Below are positions 5,422 to 11,599 of a stretch of 11,599 nucleotides of DNA, one piece after another. How positions within the stretch are numbered: position 1 is the stretch's first letter; each line of letters starts with the position of its first letter. The notes under the pieces were generated by a model. The model had not been told where the DNA came from and searched no databases. It saw only the letters and a program-made list of their open reading frames with translations. The stretch is from Burkholderiaceae bacterium (GTDB taxonomy: Bacteria > Pseudomonadota > Gammaproteobacteria > Burkholderiales > Burkholderiaceae). The DNA is taken from assembly GCA_022701965.1 (NCBI GenBank), contig JAKONL010000429.1:1-11599 (forward strand), read 5' to 3'. The translations under genes were made by a program, and so were the position numbers.

Positions 5422-6618
5422 ATGAACCAGTTCAACGGAGGATCGGATGCGGCAGCGCCGCGCGCCGAACGGCCGGGCCGCCCGCTCGACGGCGTGCTCG
5501 TCATCGCGCTGGAACAGGCCGTCGCTGCGCCGTACTGCTCCAGCCGACTCGCCGACGCGGGCGCGCGGGTCATCAAGATCGAACGCCGCGAAGGCGACTT
5601 CGCGCGGGGCTACGACCGCGCGGTCCACGGCGAGTCCTCCTATTTCGTGTGGATCAACCGCGGCAAGGAGTCGATCGCGCTGGACGTCAAGCAGCCCGAC
5701 GACCGCGCGCTGCTGGAGCGCTTGCTCGCCGGGGCGGACGTCTTCATCCAGAACCTGGCGCCCGGCGCGACCAGGCGCCTGGGCATCGGCTCGGAGGAAC
5801 TGCGCGGCCGCTATCCCCGCCTCGTCACCTGCGATATCAGCGGCTACGGCGAGACCGGCAGGTTGACCGACATGAAGGCCTACGACCTGCTGGTGCAGGC
5901 CGAGAGCGGTCTGGTGTCCGTCAGCGGCGCGGCGGGGGAGGGCGTGGAGTCGCTGGGCCGCATCGGCGTCTCGCTGTGCGACATCAATGCCGGCCTCAAC
6001 GCCCTGATCGGCATCCAGCAGGCGTTGATGCAGCGCGAGCGCACCGGGCGCGGTTCGGGCGTGCGGGTGTCCCTGTTCGATTCGGCCGCCGAACTGATGA
6101 GCGTTCCGTACCTGCAGACGCGCTACGGCGGCCGCGCGCCCGAGCGGGTCGGACTGAAGCACCCGAGCATCGCGCCCTACGGCGCGTTCACCTGCGCCGA
6201 CGGACGCGACATCGTGATCTCGATCCAGAACGAGCGCGAGTGGGCCGATTTCTGCCGCCAGGTGCTGCGGGAGCCTGGAATGCTGGACGACCCGCGCTGC
6301 AGGAACAACGCGACGCGCGTCGCCAACCGCGAATGGGTCGATGGCCGCGTCGCGGCCGTGTTCGCGTCGATTCCCAGCGGGGAGATCGTCGATCGCCTGA
6401 TGCACGCCCAGACCGCTTTCGGCAGCGTCAACTCGGTGCACGACCTGATCGCGCATCCGCAGCTGCGGACCCGGCGCATGCCGATCGGCTCGCGCATCGT
6501 CGAGATCCCGGCCTCGCCGTGGTCGGTGGAGTGGGACCCCGAGGATTATCCGCCCGCGCCCGCCATCGACGCGGACGGGCCGGCGATCCGGGCCGAGTTC
6601 GCCGCCCCCGCGCCGTAG
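5422..6618 (+). CDS. CaiB/BaiF family (type III) CoA-transferase
   Basis: This 398-residue protein has the usual length for family III CoA-transferases, which move CoA from one acyl-CoA to another carboxylic acid through an aspartyl-CoA anhydride. The N-terminal Rossmann-like part reads PLDGVLVIALEQAVAAPYCS, then ADAGARVIKIERREGDFARGYD and VWINRGKESIALDVKQPD. Catalytic Asp155 sits in KAYDLLVQAESGL, at the family position. DISGYGETG (138-146), the GSGVRVSLFDSA segment and the C-terminal HPQLRTRRM are also typical. The EQAVAAPYCS and YFVWINRGKES wording resembles enzymes acting on mesaconate- or itaconate-type acids, but this cannot fix the substrate. It opens the plus-strand operon, 44 bases before the transporter gene. 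It could activate the acid produced by the divergent dehydrogenases, as proposed for IsoG in isoprene degraders. An acyl-CoA racemase function is the main alternative. Confidence 0.92.
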   Translation: MNQFNGGSDAAAPRAERPGRPLDGVLVIALEQAVAAPYCSSRLADAGARVIKIERREGDFARGYDRAVHGESSYFVWINRGKESIALDVKQPDDRALLERLLAGADVFIQNLAPGATRRLGIGSEELRGRYPRLVTCDISGYGETGRLTDMKAYDLLVQAESGLVSVSGAAGEGVESLGRIGVSLCDINAGLNALIGIQQALMQRERTGRGSGVRVSLFDSAAELMSVPYLQTRYGGRAPERVGLKHPSIAPYGAFTCADGRDIVISIQNEREWADFCRQVLREPGMLDDPRCRNNATRVANREWVDGRVAAVFASIPSGEIVDRLMHAQTAFGSVNSVHDLIAHPQLRTRRMPIGSRIVEIPASPWSVEWDPEDYPPAPAIDADGPAIRAEFAAPAP

Positions 6619-6662
6619 CCGCGCCGGAATTCCTTCAGAACGATTCATTCACGGAGACAACC

Positions 6663-8339
6663 ATGCATTCGACCACGTCCACGGGGATCGCACCCGCGCG
6701 CGCCCGGGCCGGCATCACCTCGTCCGAAGTCAAGGTCATCGTCGCCTCGTCGGTGGGAACCATCTTCGAGTTCTACGATTTCTTCCTGATCGGCCTGCTG
6801 GCCACCGAGATGGCCGCGGCCTTCTTCTCGGGGTTGAGTCCGACCGCGGCCTACATCTTCACGCTGCTCGGCTTCGCCGCGGGCTTCGTCCTGCGGCCGT
6901 TCGGCGCCATCGTCTTCGGTCGGCTGGGCGACCTCGTCGGACGCAAGTACACCTTCCTCGTGACCATCGTGATCATGGGCCTGGGCACCTTCGCGGTCGG
7001 CCTGCTGCCGACGTACGCCGCGGCGGGCCTGATCGGGCCGATCCTGTTCATCACGATGCGGCTGCTGCAGGGCCTGGCGCTGGGCGGCGAGTTCGGCGGG
7101 GCGGTGATCTACGTCGCCGAGCACTCCCCCGACCGGACGCGCGGGGCCTGGACCTCCTTCATCATCATGACCGCCGCGCTCGGGCTCATCCTCGCGATCG
7201 CGGTCATCGTCCCCCTGCGTCTCACGCTGGGCGCGGAGGAATTCAAGGCGTGGGGATGGCGCGTCCCGTACCTGGCGTCGGGCATCCTCCTCGCCGTCTC
7301 GGTGTGGATCCGGATGGCGCTGCACGAGTCGCCCGAATTCAAGCGCATGAAGGAGGAGGGCACGCTCTCGAAGGCGCCTTTGAAGGAAGCCTTCGGACAA
7401 TGGAAGAACCTCCGGCTGATCCTCGTCGCGCTGCTCGGCATCGTGCCCGGCCAGGCGGTCGTCTGGTACACGGGCCAGTTCTACACGATGTTCTTCCTGG
7501 GCAAGGTGCTCCGGGTGGATGATCTGACGGTCAACGCATTGGTCGTGACGGCCACCCTGCTGAGCGTTCCCCTCTATTACTTCTTCGCCCGGGCGTCGGA
7601 CCGCATCGGCCGCAAGCCGGTCTATCTGGCCGGGCTGCTGCTGGCCGCCCTGTTCTTCGTCCCGCTCTTCAAGCAGTTGGCCCACTACGCCAATCCCGCG
7701 CTCGAACGCGCGATCGCCAGCGCTCCGATCTCGGTGACCGCCGATCCGGCCGACTGCTCGATCCAGTTCAGCCCCACCGGCACGTCCACGTTCACCACCT
7801 CGTGCGACATCGTCAAGTCGACCCTGACGCGCGCGGGCCTCAACTACGAGAACGTGGACGGCGCCCCCGGCTCCCTCGCGCAGGTGCGCATCGGCCAGGA
7901 TGCGATCCCCGGCTACAGCGGCTCCGATCCCGACGCCGCCGCCAAGGCCAAGACCTTCTCCGCCGCGCTCACGTCGGCGCTGGCCGCCCACGGTTATCCG
8001 AGCGGCAATGCCGACCCGGCGCAGATCGACAAACCCATGGTCGTGCTGATCCTGCTCGTGCTCCTGGCCTTCGGGACCATGACCTTCGCGCCGATGTCCG
8101 CGATGCTCGTGGAGCTGTTCCCCTCGCGCATCCGCTTCACCGCCATGTCGTTCCCTTACCACATGGGCGTGGCGATCTTCGGCGGCTTCCTGCCGGCGGC
8201 GGCGTTCGCGATCGTCGCCTGGACCGGGCGGATCTACTCGGGCATCTGGTACCCGGTGGCCGTCGCGCTCGTCTCGTTCGTGCTGGTTCTCCTCTTCGCG
8301 CAAGAGCGCAGCGGATCGTCCCTCCACCGGGAAGACTGA
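6663..8339 (+). CDS. MHS-type major facilitator (metabolite:H+ symporter) with a large periplasmic insert
   Basis: This 558-residue inner-membrane protein has the major facilitator fold and probably imports an organic acid or similar metabolite with protons. The MHS pattern is clear: VGTIFEFYDFFLIGLLA in helix 1, motif A GRLGDLVGRK at 86-95, RLLQGLALGGEFGGA (133-147) in helix 4, WGWRVPYLASG before helix 6, HESPEF (221-226), and a second motif-A-like SDRIGRKPVY at 312-321. About 120 residues between helices 9 and 10 (339-457) are extra. They are hydrophilic and carry Cys365 and Cys381, and by standard topology the loop is periplasmic. Usual MHS proteins have about 430-450 residues. The start at 6663 follows GGAGA and gives a short cytoplasmic tail before helix 1; the frame is open upstream but overlaps the CoA-transferase. 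The substrate is unknown. Confidence 0.92.
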   Translation: MHSTTSTGIAPARARAGITSSEVKVIVASSVGTIFEFYDFFLIGLLATEMAAAFFSGLSPTAAYIFTLLGFAAGFVLRPFGAIVFGRLGDLVGRKYTFLVTIVIMGLGTFAVGLLPTYAAAGLIGPILFITMRLLQGLALGGEFGGAVIYVAEHSPDRTRGAWTSFIIMTAALGLILAIAVIVPLRLTLGAEEFKAWGWRVPYLASGILLAVSVWIRMALHESPEFKRMKEEGTLSKAPLKEAFGQWKNLRLILVALLGIVPGQAVVWYTGQFYTMFFLGKVLRVDDLTVNALVVTATLLSVPLYYFFARASDRIGRKPVYLAGLLLAALFFVPLFKQLAHYANPALERAIASAPISVTADPADCSIQFSPTGTSTFTTSCDIVKSTLTRAGLNYENVDGAPGSLAQVRIGQDAIPGYSGSDPDAAAKAKTFSAALTSALAAHGYPSGNADPAQIDKPMVVLILLVLLAFGTMTFAPMSAMLVELFPSRIRFTAMSFPYHMGVAIFGGFLPAAAFAIVAWTGRIYSGIWYPVAVALVSFVLVLLFAQERSGSSLHRED

Positions 8340-8472
8340 GGCGCCCCGCGTGTTCAGCGACCGGGTCCAGCTTGCGGTTTGCGCAAGCCTGACTTGACCG
8401 GATTCGGATGGACGCCGGTGCGAAGCCGCCGAAGAATCCCTCCACGACATCGAACGATAAAAGGAGACCCGT
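8340..8472. promoter_or_regulatory. 133-base gap with a CTTGC-N7-GCAAG dyad; possible internal promoter or operator
   Basis: This is the only long gap inside the plus-strand unit. It contains a perfect 7-bp hairpin, GCTTGCG / CGCAAGC at 8370-8376 and 8382-8388, with a 5-base loop. No T-run follows, so it is a poor intrinsic terminator. The core 8371-8387 has the same outer arms and spacing as the dyad at 5319-5335, and a TTGCGCAA palindrome (8379-8386) is nested in it. This suggests a regulator site and perhaps a second promoter for the ABC-importer genes. A mRNA processing or attenuating hairpin is the alternative. The Shine-Dalgarno AGGAG for the next gene lies at about 8462-8466. I see no coding sequence here. 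Confidence 0.45.
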
Positions 8473-9765
8473 ATGAAGACAATGATCCGCGCTGCGGCGC
8501 TCGGCGCGAGCCTGCTCCTGGGCACCGCGCTGGCGCATGCGCAGGACAAGCCGGCCGAACTCAAGATCGGCATGACGACCTTCCTCTCCGGGGCCGCGGC
8601 GGTGTTCGGCCTCCCCGGCAAGGCGGCCGCCGAGATCGCGATCGAGGACATCAACGCCAAGGGCGGCGTGGGCGGCGTCAAGCTCAAGCCGATCTTCATC
8701 GACGAGGGCGTCGGCAGCGACAAGCTGCTGTCGGAGTACCGGCGCGTGGTGCAGGAGGAGGGCGTGAAGGTCATGCTCGCCTCGATCTCGAGCGGCAACT
8801 GCAATTCCCTCGCACCGGTCGCCGAGGACCTGAAGGTCCTGAACGTTCTATGGGACTGCGGTACCGAGAAGACGCTGGAGAGCCGCCGCTACAAGTATGT
8901 CGTCCGCACGCAGTCGAACGCGACCGCGGACATGGTGGCGACGGTGATGTACCTGCTGCGCGCCAAGCCCGACTTCAAGACCATCGCCGTCATCAACCAG
9001 GACTACGCCTGGGGCCGCGACTCGTGGGAAATCTTCATCAACACCCTGCGCACCTTCAAGCCGGACGTGAAGGTGGTCGCGGAGATGTTCCCGAAATTCG
9101 GCGCGACCGACTTCAGCTCGGAAGTCAGCCGGCTGCAGGCCCTCTCGCCCGACGTGATTCTCAGCACGTCCTGGGGCGGCGAGCTCGATACGCTGATCCG
9201 CCAGGCCTCGCAGCGCGGGTTGATCCGGAGCTCCACCTGGGTCATGCCGCTCGGCGAGAGTTCGCTCGAGCGGGTCGGCAAGGCCCTGCCCGACGGGGTG
9301 ATCATCGGCATGCGCGGGGACCACTACTTCCTGCACCCCGAACTGAAGGACGATCCCAAGCACAAGGCCTTCGTCGAGAAGTACCGCGCCAAGACCGGTC
9401 AGTACCCGATCTACGCGGTCTACCACGCCGTCGCCGCGGTCCAGTCCGTGGCCGAGGCCTACACCGCCGCGATCCAGTCCAACGGCGGCAAGTGGCCGAG
9501 CCCGGAGCAGGTGGCCGACGTGATGCACCGCCTGACCGTGCGCGGCCTCACGCGTCCGGTGCAGATGCGGGAAGACGGCCAGGGCCTGGAGGATCAACTG
9601 CTGGGCATGACGAAGATGACGCCGGCCTATCCCTTCGCCGTGCTGCAACGCATGGCGATCTATCCGGGCGCCCTGGTGCAGAACCCCGTGGGCACGAAAT
9701 CGGCGGATTGGGTCAAGACGCTGAAGCCCGACATGCTGAACGATCCGCGCGTCAAGACGTTCTGA
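8473..9765 (+). CDS. Liv-type ABC transporter periplasmic substrate-binding protein
   Basis: This 430-residue protein is the receptor of a branched-chain-amino-acid-type (HAAT) ABC importer, with the Peripla_BP_6 fold. Residues 1-23 form a signal peptide: basic MKTMIR, hydrophobic AAALGASLLLGTAL, then an AHA cleavage site before QDKP. The mature part starts with ELKIGMTTFLSGAAAVFGLPGK, the usual first strand and ligand loop. AIEDINAKGGVGGVKL, LASISSGNCNSLAPVAED and INQDYAWGRDSW are typical of the family. Cys110 and Cys129 could pair in the periplasm. The protein is somewhat longer than LivK itself, as is common in soil proteobacteria, where ligands include aromatic and other acids as well as amino acids. 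The ligand cannot be told from the sequence. AGGAG precedes ATG 8473. The permease gene follows after 22 bases. Confidence 0.93.
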   Translation: MKTMIRAAALGASLLLGTALAHAQDKPAELKIGMTTFLSGAAAVFGLPGKAAAEIAIEDINAKGGVGGVKLKPIFIDEGVGSDKLLSEYRRVVQEEGVKVMLASISSGNCNSLAPVAEDLKVLNVLWDCGTEKTLESRRYKYVVRTQSNATADMVATVMYLLRAKPDFKTIAVINQDYAWGRDSWEIFINTLRTFKPDVKVVAEMFPKFGATDFSSEVSRLQALSPDVILSTSWGGELDTLIRQASQRGLIRSSTWVMPLGESSLERVGKALPDGVIIGMRGDHYFLHPELKDDPKHKAFVEKYRAKTGQYPIYAVYHAVAAVQSVAEAYTAAIQSNGGKWPSPEQVADVMHRLTVRGLTRPVQMREDGQGLEDQLLGMTKMTPAYPFAVLQRMAIYPGALVQNPVGTKSADWVKTLKPDMLNDPRVKTF

Positions 9766-9787
9766 CCGGTCCGGACGGTCCTCGATC

Positions 9788-10690
9788 ATGAACGCCTCGC
9801 TCTATCTGCTGGCGCTGCTGGACGGCTTGACCCAGGCCTCGCTGCTCTTCCTGGTCGCGCTCGGCCTGACGCTGATCTTCGGCGTGATGCGCATCCTGAA
9901 CGTCGCCCACGGCAGCTTCTTCGTCTTCGGCGGCTACGCGGCGGCAAAGCTGAGCCTCGTCCTGGCGAGCGGCGAATCGGTCACCGCGTCGCTGGTCGCG
10001 CTGCTGGCCGGCGCGCTGCTGATGGGACTGCTGCTCGGCATCGTCATCGAGACGCTGCTGGTGCGCCGCATCCTCGACAAGGAACCGGTGATGCAGCTGC
10101 TCGCGCTGTTCGCCGTGTTCATGATCCTGGAGGACATCCAGCGCATCGCGTGGGGCGCGAGCCCCGTGTCGGTGACGCATGCGGTCGATGCCATGGGCAC
10201 CTTGCAGGTCGGCGTCGTCACCTATACGGCGTACCAGTTGGTCCTCCTGCCGCTGGCGGCCGTCGTGGTGTTCTTCGGGCTGCGCTGGTCGCTGGGGCAC
10301 ACGCGGCTCGGCCGGCAGATCATGGCTGTCACCCATAACCGCGAAGTCGCCTCGGCCATGGGCATCAACGCCAAGCGGGTGGGACTGTTCACCTTCTGCC
10401 TGGGCGCCGTCATGGGAACGCTGGGCGGGGCGCTCGCTTCCCCCACGACGGCCCTGGTGCCCGGCATGGGCGGCGAGATGATGGTGCTGTCGTTCGCCGT
10501 CGTGGCGGTCGCCGGCCTCGGGCAGATCACCGGCACGGCGATCGCCGCGCTGCTGATCGGCATGGGCAAGGCCTTCGCGGTCTACCTGTTCCCGGAACTC
10601 GATGTGCTCGTGCCTTACCTGGTGATGCTGCTCGTGCTGCTGTGGCGTCCCGAGGGGCTTTTCGCCGTCGCGCAGACGCGGAGGGTGTGA
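9788..10690 (+). CDS. Liv-type ABC transporter permease (LivH-like)
   Basis: This 300-residue inner-membrane permease has the LivH hallmarks: LDGLTQASLLFLVALGLTLIFGV leading into MRILNVAHGSFFVFGGYAA (34-52), a loop TRLGRQIMAVTHNREVASAMGIN (172-194) that should contact the ATPase, and a GTLGGALASPTTALVPGMG segment (210-228). About eight hydrophobic segments are visible. It should form a heterodimeric channel with the LivM-like protein encoded next. The start has no strong Shine-Dalgarno (GGACGG at best), so translation may depend partly on coupling with the binding-protein gene 22 bases upstream. Its stop overlaps the next start by one base (TGATG). It carries the substrate delivered by the binding protein; the ATP-binding subunits are outside the window. 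Confidence 0.93.
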   Translation: MNASLYLLALLDGLTQASLLFLVALGLTLIFGVMRILNVAHGSFFVFGGYAAAKLSLVLASGESVTASLVALLAGALLMGLLLGIVIETLLVRRILDKEPVMQLLALFAVFMILEDIQRIAWGASPVSVTHAVDAMGTLQVGVVTYTAYQLVLLPLAAVVVFFGLRWSLGHTRLGRQIMAVTHNREVASAMGINAKRVGLFTFCLGAVMGTLGGALASPTTALVPGMGGEMMVLSFAVVAVAGLGQITGTAIAALLIGMGKAFAVYLFPELDVLVPYLVMLLVLLWRPEGLFAVAQTRRV

Positions 10691-11599
10691 TGATGATTCG
10701 TTGGGCTCCATTCACGATCGCCGCGCTCGCGCTGCTGCTCGGCCTGTCGATGCCGTGGCTGAAGACGCCGCTGGTGATCGGCCTGTCCTACGGATTCGCC
10801 GCGCTGGGCGCGGCGCTCCTCATCCGCGCCGGCCAGGTGTCGTTCGGCCATGCGGGCTTCACCTGCCTCGCCGGCTATGGCGTGGTGGCGATCTCGCGGT
10901 TGTGGCCGCAGACCGACGGGCTCGTCCTGCTCGCCGCGGGTCCGGTCGCCGGCGCGCTGGCGGGCACCGTGGTCGGGCTCTTCATGACGCGTTACCGCGG
11001 CATCTTCTTCGGCATGCTGAACCTCGCCATGTCGATGGTGCTGTTCGCGGCGCTCGGCAAGTTCTACGCTTTCACCGGCGGGACGGACGGCCTGCGGCTG
11101 GAGCGTCCGCGCTTCATGGGCCAGGTGCTGGAACGCGCCGACTTCGAAACTTGGCTGCTCGCGCTGAGCACCGTGCTCGTCGTGCTGGCTTGCGCGGCGC
11201 TTCGGCGGCTCTACGCTTCGCCGACCGGCCAAGCGCTCGCGGCGCTGAAGACCAACGAGGTGCGTCTCGAATACCTCGGCATCTCGGCGCGCGCGGTGTT
11301 CTACCGGGGCTATGTCGTTTCCGCCGCGCTGTGCGGACTGTCGGGGAGCCTGTTCGCCTTGATCCAAGGCATGGTCACGCCGGAGATGGGCTACTGGGTG
11401 CAGTCGGGCGAATACGTTTTCATCGCGGTGCTCGGCGGCGCGGCGCATCCCGTCGGCGCCTTCCTCGGCGCGATCGTGTTCGAGTTCCTCAAGCTCTTCG
11501 CAGCGTCGCTCCTGGCCGGTTCCTGGAAGCTCGTGATCGGATCGGTCCTGCTGCTGCTGATCTTCGCCGCTCCGACCGGGCTCTCGGCCTGGATGGCGC
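10690..11599 (+). CDS. Liv-type ABC transporter permease (LivM-like), 3' end outside window
   Basis: An open frame starting at ATG 10690 runs to the window edge without a stop, giving 303 residues, probably nearly the whole protein. It shows the LivM pattern: hydrophobic N-terminus, LIRAGQVSFGHAGFTCLAGYG (44-64), TGGTDGL at 129-135, the ATPase-contact loop SPTGQALAALKTNEVRLEYLGIS (177-199), and GGAAHPVGAFLGAIVFEFL (249-267). A second ATG follows at 10693, and either could be used. The one-base TGATG overlap with the LivH-like gene indicates translational coupling and a shared complex. LivG- and LivF-type ATPase genes are expected immediately downstream; this is inference from the usual operon order. 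Confidence 0.9.
   Translation, partial: MMIRWAPFTIAALALLLGLSMPWLKTPLVIGLSYGFAALGAALLIRAGQVSFGHAGFTCLAGYGVVAISRLWPQTDGLVLLAAGPVAGALAGTVVGLFMTRYRGIFFGMLNLAMSMVLFAALGKFYAFTGGTDGLRLERPRFMGQVLERADFETWLLALSTVLVVLACAALRRLYASPTGQALAALKTNEVRLEYLGISARAVFYRGYVVSAALCGLSGSLFALIQGMVTPEMGYWVQSGEYVFIAVLGGAAHPVGAFLGAIVFEFLKLFAASLLAGSWKLVIGSVLLLLIFAAPTGLSAWMA

Noticed and set aside
5401..6648. 415-codon antisense frame opposite the CoA-transferase
   Set aside because: It has no recognisable domain; it is a composition artefact of the real gene on the other strand.
4368..6662. Very long upstream extension of the transporter frame (open from 4368)
   Set aside because: It crosses the SDR gene antisense and the CoA-transferase in another frame. 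A proper Shine-Dalgarno and the homologous start are at 6663. The openness is a GC-bias effect, not a fused gene.
8370..8388. Hairpin as an intrinsic terminator after the transporter gene
   Set aside because: The stem is perfect but only 7 bp, and no T-run follows. A regulator site or processing hairpin fits better.
6645..8804. 719-codon open frame on the minus strand opposite the transporter gene
   Set aside because: It is antisense to a clear MHS transporter. The translation is a low-complexity run rich in Arg, Gly, Asp, Glu and His with no recognisable fold, as expected from GC-rich third codon positions.
9763..9781. GTCCGGAC palindrome between the binding-protein and LivH-like genes
   Set aside because: It is an 8-base palindrome in a 22-base gap within a tight operon. 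The extended arms do not match, so chance is the simplest view.
10615..11448. 277-codon antisense frame opposite the LivM-like gene
   Set aside because: The plus strand encodes a convincing LivM-like permease through this region; the antisense product is a His/Arg/Gln/Glu-rich shadow.
1..11599. CRISPR arrays, insertion sequences, tRNA or rRNA genes, integrase sites
   Set aside because: I looked for direct-repeat arrays, transposase-like proteins, terminal inverted repeats and RNA gene signatures and saw none. The window reads as an ordinary chromosomal-type catabolic locus.

Overview
The window is high-GC DNA with dense coding and strong G/C preference at third codon positions. The long antisense open frames it contains are typical of such genomes. 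The gene types point to a proteobacterium, most likely a betaproteobacterium of the Burkholderiales: a LysR regulator next to a catabolic cluster, glutathione transferases, a CaiB/BaiF CoA-transferase, a metabolite:H+ symporter of the MHS type, and a Liv-type ABC importer. The taxonomic placement is inference from gene content and style. No ribosomal or tRNA marker is present.

Layout. At the left edge (1-293, plus) is the C-terminal end of a LysR-type regulator that began outside the window. It converges, with a 16-base gap, on a six-gene minus-strand operon running 5180 to 310. In transcription order this encodes an SDR dehydrogenase, a 312-residue glutathione transferase (GST) with an extra C-terminal domain, a SnoaL/NTF2-like protein, two tandem short GST paralogues, and an aldehyde dehydrogenase. 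A 241-base divergent intergenic region (5181-5421) holds several inverted repeats. From it a plus-strand unit runs off the right edge: CoA-transferase family III, MHS-type major facilitator, Liv-type periplasmic binding protein, LivH-like permease and a LivM-like permease cut by the window end. The ATPase genes (LivG/LivF) are expected just outside.

How the genes may work together. The two units look like one catabolic island: importers (a symporter and an ABC system) bring in an organic acid or amino-acid-like substrate. GSTs, an SDR dehydrogenase and an aldehyde dehydrogenase then process it, and a CoA-transferase activates an acid for further breakdown. This enzyme set (GSTs, SDR, aldehyde dehydrogenase and family III CoA-transferase) is the same kind as the glutathione-dependent part of the isoprene (IsoG/H/I/J) and Gordonia styrene pathways. 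Here it occurs without a visible oxygenase and with dedicated importers. The actual substrate cannot be read from the sequence.

The most useful non-coding observation is a 17-bp dyad of form CTTGC-N7-GCAAG. It appears once in the divergent promoter region and once in the 133-base gap before the binding-protein gene. It fits a LysR-type T-N11-A box and could tie both places to one regulator.
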